This document shows, in pieces, positions 7,741 to 15,800 of a DNA stretch of 22,267 bases. Source of the DNA: Chloroflexota bacterium. Lineage in GTDB: Bacteria > Chloroflexota > Anaerolineae > UBA1429. The position numbers and the translations under genes are program-made. The DNA lies in contig JAAYXX010000312.1 of the NCBI GenBank assembly GCA_012515695.1, positions 1-22,267 on the forward strand, in the 5' to 3' direction. A model generated the notes under the pieces. It worked only from the letters and a program-made list of their open reading frames with translations. It was not told the origin of the DNA and searched no databases. Every line of letters begins with the position of its first letter. Positions within the stretch are counted from its first letter, which is position 1.

Positions 7741-7761
7741 TGATGACTATGAAGGTCATCA
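7741..7761. promoter_or_regulatory. 7-bp inverted repeat in the leader of the enolase-superfamily gene
   Basis: TGATGAC (7741-7747) and GTCATCA (7755-7761) are exact complements around a seven-base spacer, 24 bases before the start codon. It could be a protein-binding dyad or a weak mRNA hairpin. Confidence 0.35.
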
Positions 7762-7802
7762 CCGGACAGATGGCTGGGTTTACCAGCCCCAAGGCTATGG
7801 TG

Positions 7803-7831
7803 ATTGTACTCTCGCCTGGCGAGAGGGTCAA
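7803..7831 (-). promoter_or_regulatory. promoter with a palindromic operator filling its spacer
   Basis: On the minus strand TTGACC (7826-7831) and TACAAT (7803-7808) are separated by exactly 17 bases. Those 17 bases (7809-7825) are the perfect palindrome CTCTCGCC-T-GGCGAGAG. A repressor bound there would cover the promoter completely. Predicted transcription starts near 7796, giving a leader of about 79 bases to the enolase-superfamily gene. No regulator gene of an obvious operator-binding family lies in the window. Confidence 0.75.
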
Positions 7832-7845
7832 AGCGATTTTGCCCC

Positions 7846-7874
7846 TTGCCAAGAGAGGGCTGTCGGGATACGAT
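7846..7874 (+). promoter_or_regulatory. promoter for the Cys-rich ferredoxin gene
   Basis: TTGCCA (7846-7851) and TACGAT (7869-7874) are 17 bases apart, matching consensus at five and four of six positions. The predicted start near 7881 gives a leader of about 30 bases. It is divergent from, and only 15 bases away from, the promoter at 7803-7831, so one regulator could affect both. Confidence 0.5.
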
Positions 7875-7910
7875 GGCGCAGGTAGAGCGTATGAAAAGGG
7901 ATGGAGGCAT

Positions 7911-8831
7911 ATGCGCGAGTGGTTCTGGCGAGTGGGTGCCCGGTGGCGGGCCTGGCTGGGCCGGTTCGGCGTCAGCGCGTCTACGTGCCGCCTGTGGCGA
8001 GCGGCACGCGAGGCCGGGCAGCCCTGGTGGCGCTTTGTGCATACGTATGCTTATGCCCGCTGGCCGTATGGCTATATCGGCTCGGGCATCGGCGAGCGTT
8101 GGCAGCGGCGGCTGTTGCTGCCATTTTTCGCTCCGTTCCTGGTGCGGGCGCTATTCCCCCGGCGCTGGGCGAACGAATATCACGGGAAGGTGATGCCCCT
8201 GGAACGCGCCACGCGACTGGTGCAGATCAAGGAGGATGTGAACACCGTGGTTCCCGAACAGGTGATGACCTTTGAGGGCGCACGCGATCTGATCTTGTCC
8301 GACCCCGACCATATTGCCGTGCTGGATTGCCCCTGTCGGGTGGCCCGCAAGCACCCCTGCCTGCCCCTGGACGTGTGTCTGATAGTGGGCGAGCCGTTTG
8401 CCAGCTTTGTGCTGGAGCATCACCCAGACAGGGCGCGCGCCATCACCTCTCAAGAGGCGGTGGATATTCTGGCGGCAGAAGCAGCGCGGGGGCACGTGCA
8501 TCACGCCTTTTTCAAGCGGGCCATGTTGGACCGCTTTTATGCGATCTGCAACTGTTGCTCGTGTTGCTGTGGGGCCATGTCGGCCCACGCCCACGGGACG
8601 CCGATGGTCGTCTCGTCGGGCTATGTCGCGCAGATAGATGCCGATGCCTGCCGGGCATGTGCCCGGTGCGTGCAGGTTTGCCCGTTCGGCGCGATTCAGG
8701 CAGGCAATCCGCCGCAGGTGGATGGCGATGCATGTATGGGGTGCGGCGTGTGCGCGCGCGCCTGCCCGGCGGGGGCCTGTCGTCTGGCGCGTGACGAAAG
8801 CAAACCGTTGCCGTGGGATGTGCCAGGGTAG
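7911..8831 (+). CDS. Cys-rich 4Fe-4S dicluster ferredoxin-type protein
   Basis: This 306-residue protein ends in a bacterial-type two-cluster ferredoxin domain: CRACARCVQVCP (Cys247, 250, 253, 257) and CMGCGVCARACP (Cys275, 278, 281, 285). Upstream are two more cysteine groups: Cys140/142/150/156 (LDCPCR...CLPLDVC) and a dense run at 213-220 (CNCCSCCCG). They could hold another cluster or metal, or act as thiol redox sites. The Arg/Trp-rich N-terminus (1-90) contains an aromatic stretch (LLLPFFAPFLVRALF) that may be amphipathic and membrane-associated; there is no clear signal peptide. The ATG at 7911 is preceded by TGGAGG with only three bases spacing; no better start is visible after the promoter. 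Electron transfer is the likely role; partners are not identifiable. The histidine kinase follows after 101 bases. Confidence 0.82.
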   Translation: MREWFWRVGARWRAWLGRFGVSASTCRLWRAAREAGQPWWRFVHTYAYARWPYGYIGSGIGERWQRRLLLPFFAPFLVRALFPRRWANEYHGKVMPLERATRLVQIKEDVNTVVPEQVMTFEGARDLILSDPDHIAVLDCPCRVARKHPCLPLDVCLIVGEPFASFVLEHHPDRARAITSQEAVDILAAEAARGHVHHAFFKRAMLDRFYAICNCCSCCCGAMSAHAHGTPMVVSSGYVAQIDADACRACARCVQVCPFGAIQAGNPPQVDGDACMGCGVCARACPAGACRLARDESKPLPWDVPG

Positions 8832-8859
8832 AGAGCAGCTTATCGAGACGGAAAAGCAC

Positions 8860-8888
8860 TTGGATAATATCGCTATCGAGCCTATAAT
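8860..8888 (+). promoter_or_regulatory. promoter for the GAF-PAS histidine kinase
   Basis: A perfect TATAAT (8883-8888) lies 17 bases after TTGGAT (8860-8865). The predicted start near 8895 gives a leader of about 38 bases with GGAAG before the ATG at 8933. The kinase therefore need not depend on read-through from the ferredoxin gene. Confidence 0.65.
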
Positions 8889-8932
8889 GTGGAAGCGAGA
8901 TTAGGCAATATAAACCGGATGGAAGATACGAA

Positions 8933-10594
8933 ATGACAGAGGTGAACAACCAGACAGGCTCGGTGCATTTGGATGAGGCCACCTCCGCTGCTTTTCGTTC
9001 TACCAAGGAGCTTCCTTTGCATACGGCAGCACTGGAACTGGTCCCGAGTGAGGATGTTCGCGGGCTGTTGCTACGCATCAGCCGCGAAATGGTCAGCGCC
9101 AGCAGCCTGGATGAAATCCTACAGATGATGGTGGACGCGGCTTTGCAGATTGCCCCCTCGGCGGAAAAGTGTGTGATCCACCTTCTAAACGCGGAACACA
9201 CCCATTTGCGGGCGCGGGTCTGCTCGCAGCCATCGGTGATTGATGGCGAGATTTCGGGGATTCCGGCGGATGTGGGTATCGCCGGGCGGGCGTTACTCAG
9301 CCGGACAACTGTATGCGTGGATGACACTCTCTCTGCTGCGGATTTCGTGCCGTTGCATTCGGGGCCGGACTTGCGTTCTCTGCTGGTCGCGCCGCTGTTC
9401 GTCGGGGAGACGGCTCTGGGCACGTTGAGCTTGAGCAGCAGCCAGGTAGCGGCCTTTTGCACGACCGATCAACAGCACGTGCAGACGTTGGCAGCCCAGG
9501 CGTCTGTCGCCATCCACCAGGCCCACCTGTTGCACGAGGCTGTCGCCGAGCGGCAACTCTGCGAGGCCATCATCGAGAGCCTGACCGATGGGTTGATTAT
9601 GCTTGGCCCGGATGGGTATATCCTGCGGATGAACCCGATGGTGTATGACCTGTTAGAGTTGCGCCAGGAGTCGTTGAGCTTTCCCATCAATCCGGTCAAT
9701 GAGCGCGCTTGCCCGGCGCGGCTGCGGGCCTTGCTGGACCCGTCTGGCGGTTCGATTGTAGGGCCTTATGAGATGGAGATTGATCTGCCGTCGGGGAACT
9801 CGGTCAGCCTGCGGATCAGCCCGGCCTCGCTCAAGAACCCGGCGGACGGCTCAATCCGCCTCATCCACGATGTTACCGCCGAGAGAGCGGCAGGCAAGGC
9901 GCTGGCCTTGTTTACCTCACAAGTGGCCCACGAGCTACGCACGCCGTTGCAACATATTGTCAGCTTTGCCGACCTGATGAGCGAGCTGGACGACCTGACG
10001 CCGGAGAGTTATCAGCATTTCACCCAGCATATTCGAGGCGAAACGAACCGCCTGGAACGGCTGGTGGATGATCTGGTTCAGTTGTCGCGCATCGAGACGG
10101 GCCACTTTGCCTTGCAAATGCAGCGGGTGCGCCTGGATGAACTGGTAGCCAACACGGTAAACAAGCTTGCCCTACGCACGCAACTCAAGGGGCTGACGCT
10201 GGGGTTCTGCAATCCACACCAGGCGCTTTGGGTGATGGCGGACCCGTTGCGGCTGGAGCAGGTATTGGCGAATCTGTTGGAAAACGCGCTCAAGTTTGTC
10301 CAGCCGGGGGGGCGGATTGACGTCTCCATCAAGCAGCAAGGCAGGCACGCCCTGGTTAGCGTGGCGGACACTGGCCCTGGCATTCCCCCAGAGGACCTCC
10401 CGCATTTGTTCGAGCAATTCTACCAGGCTTGCCAGTCTGATCGTCGCATTGGCATCGGGTTGGGGCTGTATATCAGCCGGGAGATCATGCGCGCCCTGGG
10501 GGGAAATATCTGGGCGGAAAGCCAGCTTGGCGAGGGAAGTGTCTTTACGTTCCGCCTGCCCATTTTGCTCGATAAAGAGCGCCCCGGCCACTGA
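8933..10594 (+). CDS. soluble GAF-PAS sensor histidine kinase
   Basis: This 553-residue protein has no membrane segment. Order of domains: GAF (about 45-200, ending SVAIHQAHLLHEAV), PAS-like (about 208-315, IIESLTDGLIMLGPDGYILR), HisKA (about 325-390) and a HATPase domain (about 430-547). All kinase boxes are present: phospho-acceptor His333 in SQVAHELRTPLQH, N box with Asn451 (LANLLENALKF), G1 with Asp479 (VADTGPGIP), F box (LFEQFY) and G2 (GIGLGLYIS, 507-515). It should sense a cytoplasmic ligand or redox state and phosphorylate a response regulator. No response regulator is encoded in the window, so it is an orphan. The GAF domain has Cys80, Cys97 and Cys128, but no recognised haem or bilin motif. 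It faces carD across a shared terminator. Confidence 0.93.
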   Translation: MTEVNNQTGSVHLDEATSAAFRSTKELPLHTAALELVPSEDVRGLLLRISREMVSASSLDEILQMMVDAALQIAPSAEKCVIHLLNAEHTHLRARVCSQPSVIDGEISGIPADVGIAGRALLSRTTVCVDDTLSAADFVPLHSGPDLRSLLVAPLFVGETALGTLSLSSSQVAAFCTTDQQHVQTLAAQASVAIHQAHLLHEAVAERQLCEAIIESLTDGLIMLGPDGYILRMNPMVYDLLELRQESLSFPINPVNERACPARLRALLDPSGGSIVGPYEMEIDLPSGNSVSLRISPASLKNPADGSIRLIHDVTAERAAGKALALFTSQVAHELRTPLQHIVSFADLMSELDDLTPESYQHFTQHIRGETNRLERLVDDLVQLSRIETGHFALQMQRVRLDELVANTVNKLALRTQLKGLTLGFCNPHQALWVMADPLRLEQVLANLLENALKFVQPGGRIDVSIKQQGRHALVSVADTGPGIPPEDLPHLFEQFYQACQSDRRIGIGLGLYISREIMRALGGNIWAESQLGEGSVFTFRLPILLDKERPGH

Positions 10595-10605
10595 GGCCCG
10601 GACAC

Positions 10606-10636
10606 AAAAAGAGACCGGCCAACCCCAACCGGTCTC
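10606..10636. terminator. intrinsic terminator of carD, shared with the kinase gene
   Basis: GAGACCGG (10611-10618) pairs with CCGGTCTC (10629-10636). On the minus strand the stem is followed directly by TTTTT, an excellent intrinsic terminator for carD. It also stands 16 bases after the stop of the convergent kinase gene. Confidence 0.85.
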
Positions 10637-10662
10637 GCTTGGGACGTGGTGTGTGTGGCGCG

Positions 10663-11172
10663 CTACTGTTCTTTTGCCAACATGCGCCCCAGGTTCGACT
10701 CGATCTCTTGCATAGCCTCGCTGATTTCGGCGTCGGCGGCAAGGGCCAACTCGCTGGCCAGCAGTTCCTTCCCCTGGTCCAGGAGTTGCCGGTCTATCGT
10801 GCCTAGAGAGCGCTGGCTGTTCATGAAAAAGAGGATGCGCACGACGCTTGCTACTTCGCCATAGGAGCCGGATTTGAGCTGCTCGCGCATCAACTCTTGA
10901 CGAGCACGCAGATCGCGGTTGATTTCGTCCTCGCATGGGGTAGTGCAGTGGTCGAGCAAGGTTTCTCGCAATTCCTGTAGGTCGCCCACTGTGCGCAAGC
11001 CAAGGGACTGTGCTCGTTGCACAGGAACCATAAGCTGCATGGACTTGGATTTGGTTTTGATGATATAGTAGAAGTGGCTATTCTCGCCGATGCTTTTCTC
11101 CTGAATGCGGACGACAATCCCCGCACCGTAACAAGGATGAACCACTTTGCTGCCAATTGGGTACATAGCCAT
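10663..11172 (-). CDS. CarD/CdnL-family transcriptional regulator
   Basis: The 169-residue product opens MAMYPIGSKVVHPCYGAGIV, the hallmark of the Tudor-like RNA-polymerase-interacting domain shared by CarD, CdnL and TRCF. The helical C-terminal part (about 65-169) contains the usual DNA-binding layout, with a Leu-rich segment at 123-146 (LGTIDRQLLDQGKELLASEL). The family binds the RNA polymerase beta subunit and stabilises open promoter complexes. The start at 11172 is supported by a G-rich stretch upstream, though the ribosome-binding site is not strong; ATG at 11166 would remove two residues. A frame continuing upstream to a GTG at 11391 passes through a terminator and is rejected. Transcription may come from the strong promoter at 11504-11532 by read-through of the terminator at 11284-11322. 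Confidence 0.88.
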   Translation of the reverse strand: MAMYPIGSKVVHPCYGAGIVVRIQEKSIGENSHFYYIIKTKSKSMQLMVPVQRAQSLGLRTVGDLQELRETLLDHCTTPCEDEINRDLRARQELMREQLKSGSYGEVASVVRILFFMNSQRSLGTIDRQLLDQGKELLASELALAADAEISEAMQEIESNLGRMLAKEQ

Positions 11173-11283
11173 GAGATTTGCCCCCCATGATACCGATCTA
11201 CGCACGATGCCTATCACCAACAATCGCCTACCGTCAGAGGCCCTTTTGCCCTGCCATGGGTCTGGCTGTGATAGCACAGATAT

Positions 11284-11322
11284 AAAAAAAAGCTGTCGCG
11301 CCTGATTGCAGTGGCGGACAGC
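11284..11322 (-). terminator. intrinsic terminator ending the structured RNA upstream of carD
   Basis: On the minus strand GCTGTC (11317-11322) pairs with GACAGC (11292-11297). The stem continues inside as CGCC/GGCG (11313-11316 with 11299-11302) around one bulged base, and is followed by eight Ts (11284-11291). This is a textbook rho-independent terminator. It stands between a strong promoter and carD. Confidence 0.85.
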
Positions 11323-11497
11323 CATCCCCGACGATAAGGCCCTTCCACCCAGATAGCTGGCGCCGAGAGGATCGCGTAGAGTTGCTGTCACCTCGCACGC
11401 CAGACCATAGCGTTACGCAAGTTCGTTGCAGATCGCGTCCTCCTATAAGGCCCCGCCAGTTGTGGATGCAGTGGGGTTAACAAACATTGTGCCGACC
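11284..11497 (-). ncRNA. structured small RNA or attenuator leader, about 210 nt
   Basis: A strong promoter (11504-11532) predicts a start near 11497 and a strong terminator ends the transcript at about 11284. No translated frame with a ribosome-binding site is visible in between. The RNA can fold as a long interrupted rod: 11454-11459 pairs with 11357-11362 (CTGGCG/CGCCAG), and nested within it 11434-11442 pairs with 11367-11376 (nine pairs, one bulge). Outer CCCC/GGGG and TCCAC/GTGGA pairings are also possible. A nine-base sequence GGGCCTTAT occurs twice on this strand (11334-11342 and 11445-11453). The rod shape and size recall 6S RNA, but no conserved sequence proves this. The alternative is a transcription attenuator controlling carD. 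Confidence 0.5.
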
Positions 11498-11503
11498 ATT
11501 CCT

Positions 11504-11532
11504 ATTATACCATCTTTTGAAAAGAGTTTCAA
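11504..11532 (-). promoter_or_regulatory. strong extended -10 promoter on the minus strand
   Basis: TTGAAA (11527-11532) and a perfect TATAAT (11504-11509) are 17 bases apart, with TG one base before the -10. The spacer holds the palindrome TCTTTT-G-AAAAGA (11513-11525). A second dyad, TTTGAAA/TTTCAAA (11516-11522 and 11527-11533), overlaps the -35. This is one of the two best promoters in the window. Confidence 0.8.
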
Positions 11533-11683
11533 ACAACTGCGCTGCGCGGGTTATGTCTATTTTTCTTGTCTTGGGGAAGGGCGGACAGGTAGCCGCGCCT
11601 TGCAGGCGCGCAAGCTCGCGCCGTAACGGCGCATTACTGTCCTCCTCTGAAGGGAAGGGGGAGGTGGGAGGCCGCATTGGGCT

Positions 11684-11745
11684 GCCGCCATCCTTGGCGG
11701 CTTACAATTATGCCGGCTGGAAGCCGGCGGTCCAATGATGCTGGC
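11684..11745. repeat. REP-like intergenic repeat with two hairpins
   Basis: GCCGCCA-TCCT-TGGCGGC (11684-11701) and GCCGGCT-GGA-AGCCGGC (11712-11728) are perfect short hairpins, followed by GGTCCAATGATGCTGGC. The last part is related, in reverse orientation, to the repeat at 5200-5238, and the first to the ends of the MITE-like element at 5252-5500. A dispersed intergenic repeat family is likely. Confidence 0.55.
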
Positions 11746-11874
11746 ATTATGGAGATTTACTATTTAGCAAGGGCTATTACCGAGCTATTTTGTCAAAACT
11801 CATTAGCGGCTTTCCGCAGCCTGAGACATTCAGCCCCAGGTGGAGCAGTTGCTGGGCGTTCCGATGGTAGATTC

Positions 11875-11914
11875 CACGGGGCAGTCCCCGTATCGTACAG
11901 GGGACTGCCCCGTG
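11875..11914. repeat. perfect 15-bp inverted repeat in a gene-free stretch
   Basis: CACGGGGCAGTCCCC (11875-11889) and its exact complement (11900-11914) flank a ten-base loop. No T-tract follows on either strand, so it is not a typical intrinsic terminator. It lies about 50 bases past the epimerase stop and may act as a second, weak terminator or mRNA-end hairpin. Confidence 0.55.
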
Positions 11915-11924
11915 ATGCTGCTAT

Positions 11925-11956
11925 GCAACGCGCCCGCGTATAACGCGCCGCGTTGC
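11925..11956 (-). terminator. hairpin directly after the epimerase stop
   Basis: GCAACGCG (11925-11932) pairs with CGCGTTGC (11949-11956), and the loop itself holds GCGT/ACGC self-complementarity. It starts five bases past the stop codon of the minus-strand epimerase. There is no T-tract, so termination is uncertain. Confidence 0.4.
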
Positions 11957-11961
11957 AGGCG

Positions 11962-12777
11962 CTACCGCTCGCTCAGAGCGTCTCGCAGGCCGCGCAGATA
12001 GGCGACGCTCTCGGTGGTGCTGAGGACGAAATCGTCCTCACCCTCGTACTCGCTGACGACGGGGCCGTCATAGTCCAGATCGTCCAGCGTGGCGAGCAGG
12101 GCCGCCAGGTCGAGGTCTCCGCGCCCGGCGGGGAACAGGGTCCACTGGCCGTCGATGAACTTGCCGTCTTTGATGTGCACGTTCACCACCAGCGGGGCCA
12201 GTTCCTCAAAAAAGCCATAGGCCGTGTCGATGCTATGCCCGGCCCAGCAGAAATTGCCCGTGTCCAGGGTGATGCCCAGAATGGGGCTGTCCACGTCGCG
12301 GATCAGGCTGTAGAGATAGTCGCCGTGGTTGATCAGTCGCCCGTGGTTCTCGATGCCGATTTGCAGGCCCCAGTCGGCCACCTGCTCGGTGACGGCCTTG
12401 AACCCGGCGACCATGCGCGGGTACATGTCGTCCACGGTATAGCCTTCCAGCAGGTCCCCGGCAAAGGCGCGCACGATGGGGATGCCCATTGCGCGCGCTA
12501 CCTCGCAGTAGCCCACGAGTTGCTGCACTTGCTGATCCAGGCCGTCGTCGGTGGGCTGGGCAAAGTTGCTATACCCGCCCAGGCTGGTGGCAGTAACGCC
12601 GCTGGCCTTGATGCGCTGTTGGATGGCAGTATAGTCTATAGGTGGCGCCCACAGGTTGCTGTGTACCGTCGGGCGGCCATTCAACTCGATCGCCTCGCTG
12701 CCCGTGGCAATTGCCACCTGCAGGACGTCTTCCAGAGGCTTTTTCCCCAACCCCAGGGAGACAAACCCTATTTGCAT
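11962..12777 (-). CDS. sugar phosphate isomerase/epimerase (xylose-isomerase-like TIM barrel)
   Basis: This 271-residue protein belongs to the AP-endonuclease-2/xylose-isomerase-like barrel family, which uses a divalent metal to isomerise or epimerise sugars and related polyols. Likely metal ligands follow the family order: Glu143 (GIENHG), Asp172 (TLDTGNF), His201 (VNVHIKDG) and Glu243 or Glu245 (VSEYEG). There is no signal peptide. The ATG at 12777 follows AGGAG by nine bases. The gene lies 30 bases after the GH38 alpha-mannosidase on the same strand, so the two are almost certainly co-transcribed, which points to a substrate released from mannose-containing glycans. The exact sugar cannot be assigned from sequence alone. 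Confidence 0.9.
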   Translation of the reverse strand: MQIGFVSLGLGKKPLEDVLQVAIATGSEAIELNGRPTVHSNLWAPPIDYTAIQQRIKASGVTATSLGGYSNFAQPTDDGLDQQVQQLVGYCEVARAMGIPIVRAFAGDLLEGYTVDDMYPRMVAGFKAVTEQVADWGLQIGIENHGRLINHGDYLYSLIRDVDSPILGITLDTGNFCWAGHSIDTAYGFFEELAPLVVNVHIKDGKFIDGQWTLFPAGRGDLDLAALLATLDDLDYDGPVVSEYEGEDDFVLSTTESVAYLRGLRDALSER

Positions 12778-12807
12778 GCCTTTTTTCTCCTGTTCTATAG
12801 TACAGTA

Positions 12808-15800
12808 TCAGGCAGGGGCCAGGGTCAGGCGCAAGGTGACGACCTTGTGCTGGCCCATGTCTACCTGGCAACCGTGGGTCTCTGCGTCCAGGTCGCGCAG
12901 ATGCTCTTCCAGGATGTTGACCTCCTCGACGCGCTCGACAGGCCATACCCAGCGCAGGCGGGCTTGCGTGGGCTGACCGTGCATCTCGACAAGCCGCACG
13001 ACGAGCGCGTTGGGGTCGGACTCGGCGACCTTGACCGCCGTAACCATTACGCCCGCAGGCTCGCAGGTGAGCATGGCCTGGTTGGCCGGGATGCTGCCGG
13101 GATGGCTGCCCTCCACGGCGACCAGCAAGGGCTGGTTCAACTCGGCGGCGCGCCGGTCGGTGCTTGCCTGTCGCCAGTCGCCCGCGTGCGGGTATAGCGA
13201 GTAGGTGAATGTCTGCAACCCCTGGTCGGGCAGGTTATCCGGCTCGTAGGGGGCGCGAACGAGCGTCAGGCCCAGGGTAACGCCGTGGGCCTGATGGCCG
13301 TATTTTGCGTTATTCAGCAACGACAGCCCATATTGCCCGTCGGACACGTCGGACCAGCGCAGGGCGGGGACTTCGTCGCCGTCGGCAACGCGCTCCAGTC
13401 CGGCAAAAGGCACCTCGAACGTGGCTGTGCCGGGGCCAAGCCGCGGCTTGAACGTGGCTCGCAGCATGGGCGCGTCCTTGTCTTTGCCGCCGGACTCGTG
13501 CCAATCGAGTTCGGTGTCAATGTCGATGCGCCGCATACCCGCGTACAGGTGATAACGCTGGGTGATGCTCGAGTTGAGGAAAGCGCGGCTGACCTCGACG
13601 GTGGCGCGCACGGGGCCGCGCTCGATCACGCGCACCTGCGCGCCGGTAACCAGGTTGTCGATGCGGGTGATATCGCCGATGTTCCAGGCGGACATGGTGT
13701 GCGGCGTTTCCCACAGGACTTGCAGGCGGTTGATATGGCCCGCGCTATCGCGGCGCTCCACGCCCCTCCAGGTGCCGAGCGTGTCAATGGCGCGGCCCAG
13801 TTCCAGGTCTGCCATGTTGTCGATAGCGCCGGACGTGGGATGTACGTGGAACCTGAGCAGGCTGTTCTGCAAGGTGGCGTCGTCCTCGGCGACGAGGTCG
13901 GTGTCTACGGTCTGGTTGGTGGGGCGATAGACCCGGCAGCCCAGCGCGGGGATGTCGCTGGCGATGAACAGCAGCTCGTCACCGACCACCTGCACGGGGG
14001 TTACCTTGCCCGTATCATCTACCAGGGCCGTTGGCACTTGCTTCAACGCCTCGACGGGGAAGCGGGCGACGTCGGTGCGCGTCCAGGCCAGTTGGTTCCA
14101 GACCACGAATTGCAGGTCGGTATCCGCGTCCGCGCTCGCGCTGGTGTCCACGTTCCCGACCAGTTGTGCCAGCGAGTCGGCGGCGATGACCTTGACGTCG
14201 TCCAACATCGGCTGGAGCCTCTCCGCGGCCTCGCGATAGGTGGCCCCGATGGCGCAGCCGCAAAGGATATCGTGAAAGTGGTGGAACAGCAGCGTGCGCC
14301 AGGATTCCCGCAGGTCGTCCGCCGGGTATTCCGTGCCGGTGAGGGTACGGGATAGCGTCGCCAGGGTCTCGGCGGTGAGCAGCCTGTTCTCGCCCTGCCG
14401 ATTGAACTTTTTGATGTCGCCGTGGGTGGTATAGCACCCCTCAAAGGTGGTGTTTAGCTCGCCCCGAATCACCTGTAAGTCTGACGCTTCCTCGCGGGCC
14501 GCGTCGTAGAATGAAATCACGTCGCTCATCTTGGTACGGGGCAACAGCGGAGTGGCGTCCAGCTTGAGGGCCTTCTCAATGTCGCGGGCCGTGCCACTGC
14601 CGCCGTGGTCGCCCGCGCCATACAGGAACATGCCCCGCTTGAACTGATAGCGTCGGCTCAGGTCGAGGGTGATGAGGGTAGGGCCGTCCGGCTCCACCAC
14701 GCCGCCATAGCCAAAGGGGTCGTTGAACGCCAATACACGCGAGCCGTCAATGCCTTCCCACCAGAACAGGGGTTGGCCCTTGCCCGCCCGGCAAAAGTAA
14801 TAGTAGTCAATACCCGATTGTTGGAGAAGCTGCGGGAGGGTTCCGCAATGCCCAAAGGTATCCGGCTCCCAGCAGATGCGGGGCCGCACGCCCAGCCTGC
14901 TCTGGATGTAGGGGCGGGTCAGCAGCAGATGGCGTACCAACGACTCGCCGCTCTGCATGTTCACATCGCCTTCTACCCACGTGCTGGCGGTGACATCCCA
15001 CTTGCCCTGGGCGATGCGCTGCTTGACGCGCTCCAATATCTCGGGATAGTAGTCTTCCATCGCCTTGTAGGTGGATGCCTGGCTGTGAGAGAAGCGGAAA
15101 TCGGGATACCGCTCCATGAGGCTATCCATCGCGATGAAATCGCGCCGGACAACGTCCACGGTCTCTTCCCAGGTCCACAACCAGTTCATGTCAATGTGCG
15201 AATGGGCGATGAGATGCGTGGTAAAGGTCTTGGCTTCCGCCTCGAACGGGGCCAGGGTTTGCCGGGCCTGATCCGCGCTGGCCCACCAGGCGTCCCAGGC
15301 GTTGGCGGCCAGGGCAGCGGTGTCGAGCTGGGCCACGGCCTTTGCCCAGATGGCCTGCCGCTCTGCGCTGGCGGAGGGGCCTTCGTAGGCCAGATGGTAG
15401 GTGACGCGCAACTGGTTCAGCAGCACGTCCAGGCGAAAGATCATGTCTTCGATTGTGCTGACCTCGACGCGGCTGGCGATGGCTACCCCAAAGCCGTCGC
15501 CCTGATAGGCGTGCATGGTGACCTGAATGGTCTCACCGGGCTGGTATTGCTCCGAGATGACCAGGGGCACGGCACGGGTATCCAGCCAGGAAGGCTCGGC
15601 TACGCGCTCGACGCCGTTCACAAAGACGTTGCTATGGATGGGCATCAGGATGGGAAGCTCGACGCGCGCCCCGGCGGTGGGGATGCCCTCGACCTGCTCC
15701 GGGAAGGAAAAGGTCTTGCGGAACCAGACATCGCCTGCTGCGCCCACCCAGGAATGGCTCAGGGTCACCTCGGGCCAGGAGCTATCGTCCAGGTCCACGG

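Larger units (their letters stand above)
11534..11961. other. repeat- and hairpin-rich spacer without a protein gene
   Basis: About 430 bases between the minus-strand promoter and the end of the epimerase gene hold no credible coding frame. They contain GC-rich repeats (11590-11745), a perfect 15-bp hairpin (11875-11914) and a hairpin next to the epimerase stop (11925-11956). The AT-richer stretch 11750-11820 shows nothing recognisable. Confidence 0.6.

Noticed and set aside
7695..7910. N-terminal extension of the ferredoxin-type protein starting with a hydrophobic stretch that looks like a membrane anchor
   Set aside because: The extension overlaps the start codon, ribosome-binding site, promoter and operator of the divergent enolase-superfamily gene. 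A promoter at 7846-7874 and a ribosome-binding site at 7902-7907 favour the start at 7911.
11311..11355. T-box-like GGGTGGA and cobalamin-riboswitch-like GCCACTG on the minus strand
   Set aside because: The rest of each consensus is missing, GCCACTG lies inside the terminator hairpin, and carD is neither an aminoacyl-tRNA nor a cobalamin gene.
11173..11391. Upstream extension of CarD from a GTG codon
   Set aside because: It reads through a strong intrinsic terminator with eight Ts, and the CarD family begins right at the MAMYPIG segment.
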